56,905 nucleotides of DNA from Azorhizobium doebereinerae UFLA1-100 (GTDB taxonomy: Bacteria > Pseudomonadota > Alphaproteobacteria > Rhizobiales > Xanthobacteraceae), in the NCBI RefSeq assembly GCF_000473085.1, contig NZ_AXBA01000012.1, forward strand, positions 1 through 56,905, given 5' to 3'. Shown here piece after piece: positions 42,612 through 52,391 of this stretch. The translations under genes and the position numbers were made by a program. Every line of letters begins with the position of its first letter. The first letter of the stretch is position 1. Under the pieces are notes generated by a model. That model did not search any database. It saw nothing but the letters and a program-made list of their open reading frames with translations, and had not been told where the DNA came from.

Positions 42612-42636
42612 GGAACAATGGCAGCGCGATCACGTT
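42612..42636 (+). promoter_or_regulatory. EcfG-type promoter of otsBA
   Basis: GGAAC (42612-42616), 16 bases, CGTT (42633-42636), 31 bp before the otsB start. Together with the minus-strand site it forms a divergent pair of general-stress promoters. Confidence 0.82.
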
Positions 42637-42666
42637 GGACCTTGGAGTTTCATGCAAGAGGATTTC

Positions 42667-43452
42667 ATGCACGCTACCTTTGCACCTCCAAAGGCGCATG
42701 ATCGTTCGGCGGCCCCGCTGGAAGATCTTCTGAACCCGCGGCAGTGCGCGTTCTTCTTCGACGTGGATGGCACACTGATCGACATCGCCATTCACCCGGA
42801 CGCGGTCAGCGTTCCCAAGTCCCTGCTCGACACCCTCGACATCCTCGACCGCGAGACCGGCGGCGCGCTGGCGCTGGTCAGCGGCCGCCCGGTGGCCGGG
42901 CTCGACGCTCTGTTCTCGCCGCTGCGCCTCGCCGCCTCCGGCGTGCATGGCGCGGAGGTCCGCCTCTCCCCCGACGCCGAGACCGCCCGGCAGAGCCCGG
43001 CGCTGGCCGAGGGGCTGCGCGGCGCCGTGGCGGCGCTCGCCCGCGACCTGGAGGGCGTGCTGGTGGAGGACAAGGGCAGCAGCATCGCCCTGCACTACCG
43101 GCTCAATCCCGAGATCGGCCCGCGCCTGCGCGAGACGCTGGCGGGCTTCGTGGCGGCGGACGCGGGCCTCGCCTTGCTGCCCGGCCGGCTGGTGTTCGAG
43201 CTCAAGCACGCCGGCCACGACAAGGGCAGCGCGGTGCGCCAGTTCATGCAGACCCCCGCCTTCGCCGGCCGCACGCCGGTGTTCATGGGCGACGACGTGA
43301 CCGACGAGGCGGCGTTCGCCGTCATCAAGGACATGGGCGGCATCGTCATTTCCGTGGGGCGCGATTTTCCCGATGCGGACGTGGTGCTGCCGGAGGCGCA
43401 GGACGTGCGCGCCCTGCTGGACACCATCGCCGCCAACAGCCGGAGGGCCTGA
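42667..43452 (+). CDS. otsB: Trehalose-6-phosphate phosphatase
   Basis: 261 residues from MHATFAPPK at 42667, behind AGAGGA; an in-frame ATG at 42652 is an equally spaced alternative. It belongs to the HAD superfamily: nucleophile motif FFDVDGTLIDIA, VSGRPVAGLD, and metal-binding GDDVTDEAAF. It dephosphorylates trehalose-6-P made by OtsA, whose gene follows after 2 bp. Placement behind an EcfG promoter fits osmotic and desiccation protection. Confidence 0.94.
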   Translation: MHATFAPPKAHDRSAAPLEDLLNPRQCAFFFDVDGTLIDIAIHPDAVSVPKSLLDTLDILDRETGGALALVSGRPVAGLDALFSPLRLAASGVHGAEVRLSPDAETARQSPALAEGLRGAVAALARDLEGVLVEDKGSSIALHYRLNPEIGPRLRETLAGFVAADAGLALLPGRLVFELKHAGHDKGSAVRQFMQTPAFAGRTPVFMGDDVTDEAAFAVIKDMGGIVISVGRDFPDADVVLPEAQDVRALLDTIAANSRRA

Positions 43453-43454
43453 CC

Positions 43455-44936
43455 GTGTCGCGCTTGATCGTCGTATCCAACCGCGTTGCCGTTCCCCAGG
43501 CCAATGGCAAGGTCTCCGCCGGCGGCCTCGCGGTGGCGGTGAACGCGGCCCTGAAGGAGCGCTCCGGCATCTGGTTCGGCTGGAGCGGCAAGATCACCGA
43601 GCAGCCCTCCGAGCGCCCGGCCATCTCCAGCCGCAACGGGGTGAAATACGCCGTGGTCGACCTCAAGGAGGACGACTACCAGGAATATTACAACGGCTTC
43701 GCCAACCGCGTGCTGTGGCCGATCCTGCACTATCGCGTGGATCTGGCCGAATTCCACCGCTCCGACCTGTCCGGCTACATCCGGGTCAACCGGAACTTCG
43801 CCGAGCACGTGTCCAAGATCATCGAGGATGACGACATCCTGTGGGTGCACGACTATCACATGATGCCGCTGGCCCGGTACCTGCGCGAGCGCGGGCACAA
43901 GAACCGCATCGGCTTCTTCCTGCACATCCCCATGCCGCCGCCGGAGCTGATCCAGACCCTGCCGCGCCACGGCGAGATCATCGGCTCGCTGGCGCATTAC
44001 GATTTGCTCGGCTTCCAGACCGAGAACGACAAGGAGAATTTCGGCCGCTACCTGGAATCGCGCGGCGGCCAGGCCACCGCCGACCGCAAGGCCTATGACA
44101 TCGGCGGCCGGCGGGTGCGGGTCGGCGCCTTCCCGGTGGCGATCGAGACCGAGAGCTTCGCCCGCCGCGCCCGGCATGCCATGCGCACCAATTTCATGAA
44201 GGACTTCAAGGCCAGCCTCGGCGACAAGAAGATGGTGCTGGGGGTGGACCGGCTGGACTATTCCAAGGGCATCCCCAACCGGCTGGAGGCGTTCGAGACC
44301 CTGCTGCGCACCACGCCGGAGTGGCACCAGAAGGTGACCTTCGTGCAGATCACCCCCAAGAGCCGCACGGAAGTGCCGGAATATGCCGAGATGGACCGCT
44401 ACGTCTCCACCAAGGCGGGGCAGATCAACGGCGATTACGGCCACGTCTCCTGGACGCCGCTGCGCTATGTGAACCGCACTTATTCCCGCTCGGCGCTGGC
44501 CGGCCTCTACCGCGCGGCGGACGTGGCCATGGTGACGCCGCTGCGCGACGGCATGAACCTCGTCGCCAAGGAGTTCGTCGCCGCCCAGGACCCGGAGAAT
44601 CCCGGCGTGCTGCTGCTGTCGCAATTCGCCGGCGCGGCGGCGGAGATGGGCGGCGGGGCGCTGATGGTGAACCCGCACGAGACCGAGGGCGTCGCCGCCG
44701 CGCTGCGCCGGGCGCTGGAGATGCCGCTCGCCGAGCGCAGGGAGCGCCATGCCCGGATGATGGCCGTGCTCACCGACCACGACATCGACCATTGGGCGCA
44801 GAGCTTCCTCGACGCCCTCACCGAGCCCGGCCGTCCGGAGTTAGACAGCCTGCTGGCCCGCGGCGCACCGCTGCGGGCGCACTCCTCCGCCCGGATCACC
44901 GACCGGCAGGGCCTCCAGCGGCCGTTGGAGATGTGA
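43455..44936 (+). CDS. otsA: Trehalose-6-phosphate synthase
   Basis: 493 residues from a GTG at 43455, preceded by GGAGGGCC and opening VSRLIVVSNRVA. GT20 family motifs: SAGGLAVAVNAAL, WVHDYHMMPLARYLR, GVDRLDYSKGIPNRLEAFE and LRDGMNLVAKEFVAAQ. It joins UDP-glucose and glucose-6-P. It is co-transcribed with otsB and ends convergent with a LuxR-type regulator gene 6 bp away. Confidence 0.96.
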   Translation: MSRLIVVSNRVAVPQANGKVSAGGLAVAVNAALKERSGIWFGWSGKITEQPSERPAISSRNGVKYAVVDLKEDDYQEYYNGFANRVLWPILHYRVDLAEFHRSDLSGYIRVNRNFAEHVSKIIEDDDILWVHDYHMMPLARYLRERGHKNRIGFFLHIPMPPPELIQTLPRHGEIIGSLAHYDLLGFQTENDKENFGRYLESRGGQATADRKAYDIGGRRVRVGAFPVAIETESFARRARHAMRTNFMKDFKASLGDKKMVLGVDRLDYSKGIPNRLEAFETLLRTTPEWHQKVTFVQITPKSRTEVPEYAEMDRYVSTKAGQINGDYGHVSWTPLRYVNRTYSRSALAGLYRAADVAMVTPLRDGMNLVAKEFVAAQDPENPGVLLLSQFAGAAAEMGGGALMVNPHETEGVAAALRRALEMPLAERRERHARMMAVLTDHDIDHWAQSFLDALTEPGRPELDSLLARGAPLRAHSSARITDRQGLQRPLEM

Positions 44937-44942
44937 GCCGGC

Positions 44943-46091
44943 TCACCCGCCGGAGGGCGGCGCCGGCAGCAGGCCGCGCAGCAGGGCCACCACCTGGCTC
45001 TGCTGGCTGGTCTCGGTCTTCAGGAAGATGCGCGCCATATAGGTGCGCGCGGTGGAGATGGTGATGCCGCAGGCATAGGCCGCCTCCTTCAGCGAGCGCC
45101 CGGCCGCCAGTTCGCCGGCGATCTCCGCCTCGCGCGCGCTGAAGCCGAACAGCGCCCGCGTCATGGCCGGGAAGCCCGGCGGCAAGGCAAATCCCACCGG
45201 GCGCAGGAACAGCGCGGCGGCCCCCGCCACGTCCATGCCATAGGCCTGCGCGTCGCGCATCGGGCTCACCGCCACCGCCAGGGCCGGCGCCGCCGGGCCC
45301 GGACGCGGCGGAGAGGCGCCCGGCGGGCGCACCAGCAGGTCGCCGCCGGGACCCGGCGGGCTGGCGCAGGCCTCCGCCACCAGCTTGCGCAGCGCCTTGG
45401 CCTCGGCATGGCCGCCCGCCGCCAGATGCCCGTCGCGGCCGATGAGGCCGGCGGCGCGCAGGAGGCCGAGCGCGGCCTCGCTCATGTGCAGCAGCCGCCC
45501 GTCCGCCGCCGCCAAGGCGAAGCCGACGCCGGCATTGGCCAGCACCTGCCCGGACGCGCGCTCGGCCAGCCGCAGCGCGCCGAAGCGCTGGCGCAAAGCG
45601 GCCACCCGCGCCAGCGTCGGCGCCAGGTGCCGCATCAGCGCGAGATCCTCGTCCTCGAAGTCCGGCTGCCGCCCGCCCCGGTTCACCACCACGAAGCCGG
45701 CGCCGCCTGAGGGCGCCGACACCTTGCAGCTCAGCGAGGCGTGGTAGTCCTGCGGCGCGTACCAGTCGTTGTAGATGACCGTCTTCCGGAAGTCGTCCTT
45801 GTCCATCAGCATCCGGTCGCTGGCCACGGCGCCCACGGGCGCGCCCATCAGCGGGCGCCAGACCAGATTGTGCGGGATCATCTCGCTGAGGTAGAGGCCG
45901 GCGTAATGGGGATCGCAATTGCCGCTGACGACGTCGGCGTGGCGGCCGTACTCGATGCAGAAGCAGGCCGCCGCGCCATGGAAGGCGCCTTGCAGGGCGG
46001 CGATGGCGGCGGGCCATGCGGCCGGGTCGTAGGCCGCCTCGAACAGGCGTCCCGTCAGCTCCGTCACGCCGTCCCGGTCCGCAACCGTCAT
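44943..46091 (-). CDS. LuxR-family transcriptional regulator
   Basis: 382 residues. The C-terminal HTH is LuxR/FixJ-type (FGFSAREAEIAGELAAGRSLKEAAYACGITISTARTYM). The N-terminal 200 residues carry no autoinducer-domain signature I recognise and look like a small-molecule sensing fold seen in orphan LuxR regulators. It is monocistronic and divergent from the LIV transporter operon across 346 bp, so it may regulate that operon. Confidence 0.85.
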   Translation of the reverse strand: MTVADRDGVTELTGRLFEAAYDPAAWPAAIAALQGAFHGAAACFCIEYGRHADVVSGNCDPHYAGLYLSEMIPHNLVWRPLMGAPVGAVASDRMLMDKDDFRKTVIYNDWYAPQDYHASLSCKVSAPSGGAGFVVVNRGGRQPDFEDEDLALMRHLAPTLARVAALRQRFGALRLAERASGQVLANAGVGFALAAADGRLLHMSEAALGLLRAAGLIGRDGHLAAGGHAEAKALRKLVAEACASPPGPGGDLLVRPPGASPPRPGPAAPALAVAVSPMRDAQAYGMDVAGAAALFLRPVGFALPPGFPAMTRALFGFSAREAEIAGELAAGRSLKEAAYACGITISTARTYMARIFLKTETSQQSQVVALLRGLLPAPPSGG

Positions 46092-46437
46092 GCCGTCGCC
46101 TCCCCCCGGCGGGCACGGCGCGGCCCCCGCCCGGCGGCGCCGCGCGGGACCTGGCGCCCCACCCGACGCCGGCTCAAGGATCAGCCCGCGCGTCCCGCTC
46201 CGTCAAGCCGTTCCGCGCCAGCGCCGGCACCCCGCCCCGCGCCCGCGCGGCCGGCTCCGGACATGCCGCGCGGAGAGGCGGGAGAGGCTGAAATCCGCCT
46301 GAAATTTCAGCTTGACCATGCCGGATATTTAGCTTTGTTTGTTATCTAGTTTAGTTGCCATTCCCTAAGGTCCACCCGCTGGACCGAAGGACAGCGCGCC
46401 CCCACGCGCCGGTCACAGAAGGTGCCATAGCCGCCCC
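46092..46437. other. 346-bp divergent intergenic region with a palindromic site
   Basis: Between the LuxR gene and livH. The left half is Pro/Arg-coding-like GC-rich DNA without a gene. An AT-rich stretch (46329-46365, containing TTTAGCTTTGTTTG and TAGTTTAG) marks the likely promoter. A perfect 12-bp palindrome CTGAAATTTCAG (46299-46310) just upstream, with a half site GCTGAAAT at 46288, is a candidate operator. Confidence 0.5.
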
Positions 46438-47310
46438 ATGCTGTCGCAGCAGATCATCAACGGCCTGATGCTTGGCGCCATCTACATGCTGGTCGCCGTC
46501 GCCTTCACCCTGGCCATCGGCGTCCTGAACTTCCTCAATTTCTCGCTTCCCGGCCTGTTCATGCTCGGCGGGATGCTGGCGTTCGGCTTCCTCAAGCTGG
46601 GCTGGCCCTTCTTCCTCGCCGCCGGCGGCGCGCTGTTCGTCGCCGCTCTGGTCTCGCTGCTGGTGGAGCGCCTCGCCTACCGCCGCATGCGCGAGGGCGA
46701 CGCGGAGGTGCCGCTGGTCTCTTCGCTCGGCTTCCTCGTCCTGCTCGAAAACCTCGTCCTGATCCGCTACGGCTCGGACCAGCAGGCCTTCCCGGCGCTG
46801 TTCGCCGACATGAACGTGCGCGTCGGCGGCCTCGTCATCGGCATCGCGCAGATGGTGTCGCTGGCCATCTCGCTCGGCCTCGTGGCGTGGCTGTCGTGGT
46901 TCCTGCGCGCCACCAACGCCGGCCGGCGCATCCGCACCGTGGCGGAGAACCGCGAGACGGCGCTGCTCATGGGCATCAATATCGAGCGCCTGGTGCCGCA
47001 ACTGTTCGTCGGCAGCGCCCTGCTGGCTGCCCTCGCCGGCCTTTTGTTCGCGGTCAACTACCAGCAGGTCTCGCCCTTCATGGGCGAGGGCATCGGCTTC
47101 AAGGCCGTGGCCGCCATGATCATCGGCGGCATGGGCTCGATCTGGGGCGCGGTGATCGGCGGGCTGCTGATCGGACTGGCGGAAGTCCTGTCCATCAGCC
47201 TGATCGGCGCCGACGTGGTCAACATCACCGTCTATGGGCTTCTCTTGGTCATCCTCATCGTCCGGCCGCAGGGCCTCATCGGCCGCCCGCCGGCCCGGGA
47301 GAAGCTGTGA
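46438..47310 (+). CDS. livH: Branched-chain amino-acid-type ABC transporter permease LivH
   Basis: 290 residues with about eight membrane helices. It opens QQIINGLMLGAIYMLVAVAFTLA, and the family EAA-like loop AVAAMIIGGMGSIWGAVIGG lies near the C-terminus. It is one of the two permeases of a LIV/HAAT importer. Its stop overlaps the livM start by one base (TGATG). The substrate is inferred from the neighbours to be an amide, carboxylic or amino acid. Confidence 0.92.
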   Translation: MLSQQIINGLMLGAIYMLVAVAFTLAIGVLNFLNFSLPGLFMLGGMLAFGFLKLGWPFFLAAGGALFVAALVSLLVERLAYRRMREGDAEVPLVSSLGFLVLLENLVLIRYGSDQQAFPALFADMNVRVGGLVIGIAQMVSLAISLGLVAWLSWFLRATNAGRRIRTVAENRETALLMGINIERLVPQLFVGSALLAALAGLLFAVNYQQVSPFMGEGIGFKAVAAMIIGGMGSIWGAVIGGLLIGLAEVLSISLIGADVVNITVYGLLLVILIVRPQGLIGRPPAREKL

Positions 47311-48152
47311 TGAGCGGCTATCTCACCGGCGTCCTCGTCGTCCTCGCCTTCAACGTCATGGCGGCCTATGCGGTGTATCTGCCGCTGGCCGCCGGGCAGC
47401 TCAACCTCGGCATCGCCGGCTTCATGGCCATCGGCGCCTATGCCGCCGCCTATCTCACCAATGAGCTGGGCTGGTCCATGTGGGCCGCCGTGCCCATGGG
47501 CAGCGCCGCCGCCGGGCTGGTGGGCATCCTCATCGGCATCCCGGTGCTGCGCACCCACGGCATCTATCTGGCGCTGGCCACCTTCGCGCTCGGCCAGGTG
47601 ATCGCCGCCGTCTTCCTCAATCTCGACGTGGTGGGCGCCGCCGCCGGCTATCCGGTGACCGACTATGCCGCGCCCGGCGTGGTGTTCGCCTGCGCCATCG
47701 GCGTCGTGCTGCTGATGGCGCTGATCTCGCGCACCCGCTTCGCCCTCTACCTCACGGCGGTGAAGAGCGACGCCACGGTGGCCGACCTCATGGGCATTTC
47801 CGTGCGCGGCATCCAGGTCGCCGCCTTCGCGCTCGGCGCGGCGCTGGCCGGCTTCGGCGGCGCCATGTACGCCCACCACTACAGCTTCATCGAGGCCCAG
47901 CACTTCAACGTGCTGCTCTCGGTGTTCACCGTGCTCTACGTGCTGTTCGGCGGCGTGCAGACGGTGTGGGGCCCGCTGGTGGGCGCCGCCTTCTTCACTT
48001 TGGTGCCCGAGCTGCTGCGGGCCAGCGACCAGTGGCGCTACGCGCTGTTCGCGCTGTTCATCATCATCTTCATGGCGCTCCGGCCGCAGGGGCTGGTCAC
48101 CGCCTCGCTGTTCCGCCTGTTCCGCCGCCGCAGCAAGGGAGCCTCCGCATGA
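47310..48152 (+). CDS. livM: Branched-chain amino-acid-type ABC transporter permease LivM
   Basis: 280 residues from MSGYLTGVLVV, the start fixed by the one-base overlap with livH. About nine helices; LNLGIAGFMAIGAYAAAYL and ALAGFGGAMYAHHYSFIE are typical LivM motifs, with a basic C-terminal end. It pairs with LivH to form the channel. It overlaps livG by four bases. Confidence 0.92.
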   Translation: MSGYLTGVLVVLAFNVMAAYAVYLPLAAGQLNLGIAGFMAIGAYAAAYLTNELGWSMWAAVPMGSAAAGLVGILIGIPVLRTHGIYLALATFALGQVIAAVFLNLDVVGAAAGYPVTDYAAPGVVFACAIGVVLLMALISRTRFALYLTAVKSDATVADLMGISVRGIQVAAFALGAALAGFGGAMYAHHYSFIEAQHFNVLLSVFTVLYVLFGGVQTVWGPLVGAAFFTLVPELLRASDQWRYALFALFIIIFMALRPQGLVTASLFRLFRRRSKGASA

Positions 48153-48943
48153 GCGCCCCAGCTCCCACCGCCACCCCCGCCGCCGCGCCGGCCCTCGCCA
48201 TCTCCGGCCTGCAGAAGTCGTTCGCCGGCGTGCGCGCCATCCGCGACCTCTCCTTCAGCGTGCCGAAGGGCCGCGCCACCGCCCTGATCGGCCCGAACGG
48301 CGCCGGAAAGACCACGGTGTTCAATCTGGTCAGCGGCGTCTATGGCGTGGACAGCGGCTCGATCCACGTGAACGGCGTGGACGTGACCCACCTGCCCTCG
48401 CGCCGGCGCATCCGCACCGGGGTGGCGCGCTCGTTCCAGAACATCCGCCTGATGTCGCACCTCTCGGTGCTGGAGAATTTGCTGGTGGGCCAGCATGTGC
48501 GCGCCTCCTCGCTCGCCGCGCTGCTCACCCCCTACCGGCTGATCCCCAACCACCGCTGGAAGCGCGAGGCCCGCGCGGCGCTGGCTGAGAGCGGCCTTGA
48601 GCAATATGCCGAGGAGACGGTGGGCGCCCTGCCCTATGGCGTGCGCAAGCGCATCGACCTGGTGCGCGCCACGCTCGCCGGGGCCAGCGTGCTGATGCTG
48701 GACGAGCCCGCCGCCGGGCTCAATCCCAGCGAGACCAATGCGCTCCGGGACCACCTGAAGGCGCTGATCGCCCGCGGGCTCACCCTGCTGGTGGTGGAAC
48801 ATGACATGCACTTCGTGGACAGCATCTGCGAGAACGTGGTGGTGCTGAACTTCGGCGAGAAGATCGCCGAGGGTCCGCTCTCCGTGGTGTGGCGCGACCC
48901 CAAGGTGCGCGAAGCCTATATCGGCACGGACGAGGAGGCCTGA
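48149..48943 (+). CDS. livG: Branched-chain amino-acid-type ABC transporter ATPase LivG
   Basis: 264 residues from MSAPAPTATP, at the ATGA overlap with livM. Walker A is GPNGAGKTT, Walker B LMLDEPAAGLNPSE, and the H-loop lies in LLVVEHDMHFVDSI. The signature is PYGVRKRIDLVRA rather than LSGGQ, as is common for LivG. An N-terminal Ala/Pro-rich leader of about fifteen residues precedes the domain. Confidence 0.94.
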   Translation: MSAPAPTATPAAAPALAISGLQKSFAGVRAIRDLSFSVPKGRATALIGPNGAGKTTVFNLVSGVYGVDSGSIHVNGVDVTHLPSRRRIRTGVARSFQNIRLMSHLSVLENLLVGQHVRASSLAALLTPYRLIPNHRWKREARAALAESGLEQYAEETVGALPYGVRKRIDLVRATLAGASVLMLDEPAAGLNPSETNALRDHLKALIARGLTLLVVEHDMHFVDSICENVVVLNFGEKIAEGPLSVVWRDPKVREAYIGTDEEA

Positions 48944-48946
48944 GCC

Positions 48947-49675
<729 letters not shown>

Positions 49676-49722
49676 CCCGCGAAAACTCTTCCAGCAAGAA
49701 ATCTTCCAGAAGGAGCCGGTTC

Positions 49723-50895
49723 ATGAAAAGGTCGCTTGTCTTCAGTGCAACCCTTCTCGCGGCGCTGTCCGCTGGCGCCGCCGCCCGCGCCGACGGCGAA
49801 TTGGTGCTCGGCTACATGATGGCCAAGAGCGGCCCCTATGTGAGCCTCGCCGGCACCAACGAGATCGCCGTGGACCTGGCGGTGGAAGAGATCAACGCCA
49901 AGGGCGGCATCAACGGCAAGAAGATCAAGGTGGTGAAGTTCGACACCGCCGGCGATCCCAAGCAGGCCACCACCGCGCTGCGCCGCTTCGCCGAGGATGA
50001 CGCGGCGCTGGCCGTCATCGGCCCGTTCTCCTCCTCCGAGGTGCGCACCACCTTCCCGGTGGGCGAGCGCGCCGGCGTGCCGCAGATGTCCATGGCCTCC
50101 TCGGCCCCCGGCCTGACCAAGGGCTTCTCCTACGGCTTCCGCAACACCACCGACGAAGGCATCGTCATCGACCAGGTGCTCGGCTCGATCAAGGACAAGA
50201 AGCTGCCCGCCGCCTCCGGCGCCGCCGCCTATGCCACCGACGACGTGGTGTCCAAGTCCATCGGCACCGTGGTGGTGCCCAAGATGTTCGAGAAGTACGC
50301 GATTCCGGTGAAGGGCGCGGTGGACTTCCAGCTCGCCGCCTTCGACCTGTCGCCCCAGGTCTCCAAGCTCAAGGAGATGGCCCCCGACATCGTCGGCCTC
50401 GGCTCGCCGCCGGAAGGCGCGGTGAATCTGGCCAAGGAGCTGAAGCGCCAGGGCGTCTCCACCCGCGTCATCGGCGGCACCACCATCGCCGATCCCGAGC
50501 TGCCCAAGCGCATGGACGGCGCCGGCGAGAACCTCACCATCGGCACCACCTTCTTCCCCGACGTGAACGCCAAGACCAAGGCCTTCACCGCCGAGTTCGG
50601 CAAGCGCACCAAGGCCGCCGGCCTGGAGCGCAGCGAGCCCAACCAGATGGACGCCGCGGTCTACGACATCGTCTATCTCTACGCCGAGGCGATGAAGCGG
50701 GCCGGCACCACCGGCGCCAAGGACAAGCTGGTGGCCGAGCGCACCGCGGTGCGCGACGAGCTGGCCAAGATGAAGGATTACGACGCCCTGGAAGGCAAGA
50801 TCTCCTTCAAGGACGGCGACGCGGTGAAGCCGGTCTATATCCTTGAGGTCAAGGGCGGCAAGTGGACCCTGCTCGACACCCGCATGCCTGAATAA
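49723..50895 (+). CDS. ABC transporter substrate-binding protein (LivK-like, type I fold)
   Basis: 390 residues from MKRSLVFSATLLAAL at 49723, behind AAGGAGCC. It has a Sec signal peptide ending AAARA-DGE. Two-lobed periplasmic binding fold: LVLGYMMAKSGPYVSLAG, VDLAVEEINAKGGINGKKI and VIGPFSSSEVRTT. It delivers the ligand to LivHMGF. The ligand may be linked to the downstream DUF2848 protein. A strong terminator follows the gene. Confidence 0.92.
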   Translation: MKRSLVFSATLLAALSAGAAARADGELVLGYMMAKSGPYVSLAGTNEIAVDLAVEEINAKGGINGKKIKVVKFDTAGDPKQATTALRRFAEDDAALAVIGPFSSSEVRTTFPVGERAGVPQMSMASSAPGLTKGFSYGFRNTTDEGIVIDQVLGSIKDKKLPAASGAAAYATDDVVSKSIGTVVVPKMFEKYAIPVKGAVDFQLAAFDLSPQVSKLKEMAPDIVGLGSPPEGAVNLAKELKRQGVSTRVIGGTTIADPELPKRMDGAGENLTIGTTFFPDVNAKTKAFTAEFGKRTKAAGLERSEPNQMDAAVYDIVYLYAEAMKRAGTTGAKDKLVAERTAVRDELAKMKDYDALEGKISFKDGDAVKPVYILEVKGGKWTLLDTRMPE

Positions 50896-50904
50896 GGCGT
50901 GCGC

Positions 50905-50950
50905 GGGGACCGGCGGCGCCCTCCCCCCTGCCGCCGGTCCCCCTTCTCTT
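50905..50950 (+). terminator. Rho-independent terminator after the LIV operon
   Basis: GGGGACCGGCGGC pairs with GCCGCCGGTCCCC across a 12-base C-rich loop and is followed by CTTCTCTTT. Confidence 0.8.
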
Positions 50951-50980
50951 TCCGACCCTTCTTGCATTCAAGGACAGGCC

Positions 50981-51670
50981 ATGACGGGCACCGCCCTCAC
51001 TTTCACCATCCACGCCGACGGGCGCAGCTTCGAGGAGACGCTGCTGATCCGCACCTGCGTCATCGCCGGCTGGACCGGGCGGGACAAGGTGGCGCTGGAG
51101 AAGCACATCGTCGAGTTGGAGGAGCTGGGCGTGCCGCGCCCCGCCTCCACCCCGATCTACTACCGCGTCTCGGCCGCGCGCCTGACCACCGCCACCGCCA
51201 TCGAGAGCACCGGCCCGGACTCCTCCGGCGAGATCGAGTTCATGATCGTCAACGCCGGCGGCCGGCGCTATCTCGGCATCGGCTCGGACCATACCGACCG
51301 CAAGGTGGAGACCTACAACATCACCGTCTCCAAGCAGATGTGCGACAAGCCGGTGGCCCCGGAGCTGTGGGCGCTGGACGACGTGCTGCCGCACTGGGAC
51401 AGCCTGATCCTGCGCTCATTTGCGGTGATCGACGGGGCGCGGGTGCTCTACCAGGAGGGCACGGTGAACGCCATGCTGCCGCCGGCCGAGATCGTCGCCG
51501 GCTTCCAGGGCGAGAATCTGGCCGGCGGCTCGGTGATGTTCTGCGGCACGCTGGCGGCCAAGGGCGGCATCCGCCCGGCGCAGCGCTTCGAGTTCGAGAT
51601 CGAGGACCCCATCCTCAAGCGCACCATCCGCCACGGCTATGACGTCGCCGTCCTCCCGGTGGCCGGCTGA
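50981..51670 (+). CDS. DUF2848 family protein
   Basis: 229 residues from MTGTALTFTIHADG at 50981, behind AAGGACAGG. It resembles the DUF2848 family, distantly related to fumarylacetoacetate hydrolases; CVIAGWTGRDKVALEKHIVELEELG and GIGSDHTDRKVETY are conserved-looking blocks. The neighbouring LIV transporter and the GntR regulator 2 bp downstream suggest catabolism of the imported compound. The reaction is unknown. Confidence 0.82.
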   Translation: MTGTALTFTIHADGRSFEETLLIRTCVIAGWTGRDKVALEKHIVELEELGVPRPASTPIYYRVSAARLTTATAIESTGPDSSGEIEFMIVNAGGRRYLGIGSDHTDRKVETYNITVSKQMCDKPVAPELWALDDVLPHWDSLILRSFAVIDGARVLYQEGTVNAMLPPAEIVAGFQGENLAGGSVMFCGTLAAKGGIRPAQRFEFEIEDPILKRTIRHGYDVAVLPVAG

Positions 51671-51672
51671 GC

Positions 51673-52350
51673 ATGTTCGTGCCCGGCGCCTCCTTCCGGA
51701 CCCTCGAAGCGGAGGAGGCGCCGCGCTCGCTGCGCGAGGAAGCCTACGAGATCATCAAGCAGCGGATCATCATGGGCCTGTTCCGGCCCGGCGAGGCGCT
51801 GTCCGAGGCCGCCGTGTCCTCCGCGCTGAGCCTGGGGCGCACCCCGGTGCGCCAGGCGTTCGACCGGCTGATGCGCGACGGGCTGGTGGAGGTGCTGCCG
51901 CGCAAGGGCATCATCGTGCGCCCGATCACCCGCGACGAGGTGCAGGACATGGTGTCCGTGCGCCTGCTCAACGAGGGCTTCTGCGCCCGCCTCGCGGCGG
52001 AGCGGGCGGACGGGGCGACGGTGGAGGCGCTCACCGACGCGGTGGTGCGCGGCCGCATCGCGGCGCAGGCGGGCGACGCGGACGCGCTGATGGCGCTCGA
52101 CCGGCGCTTCCACGGCGCCATCTCGGCCTCCGCCCGCAACATGGTTCTGGGCGACATCCTGCGCAACCTGCACGACCGCTCGCAGCGGGTGTGGTTCCTC
52201 TCCCTGCGCGAGCACGAGCACCACCACCGCGTGGTGGAGGAGCACGCCGCCATCGTCGACGCCATCGCGGCGCGGGATGCGGACGGCGCGGAAGCGGCGA
52301 TGCGGGCGCACATATTGTCGTTCGCGGAGAATCTCGCGCGGCAGATGTGA
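51673..52350 (+). CDS. GntR-family transcriptional regulator (FCD domain)
   Basis: 225 residues. The N-terminal winged HTH is EIIKQRIIMGLFRPGEALSEAAVSSALSLGRTPVRQAF. A helical FCD effector domain follows, with the metal-site residues Asp and His in LDRRFHGAI and EHHHRVVEEHAAIV. FadR/VanR-type repressors of this kind bind carboxylic-acid ligands. It starts 2 bp after DUF2848 and probably controls the transporter/DUF2848 genes. Confidence 0.92.
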   Translation: MFVPGASFRTLEAEEAPRSLREEAYEIIKQRIIMGLFRPGEALSEAAVSSALSLGRTPVRQAFDRLMRDGLVEVLPRKGIIVRPITRDEVQDMVSVRLLNEGFCARLAAERADGATVEALTDAVVRGRIAAQAGDADALMALDRRFHGAISASARNMVLGDILRNLHDRSQRVWFLSLREHEHHHRVVEEHAAIVDAIAARDADGAEAAMRAHILSFAENLARQM

Positions 52351-52391
52351 GGGGGCTGGCGAGCGGATCAACAAGGGTTGTCTTTGAACCG

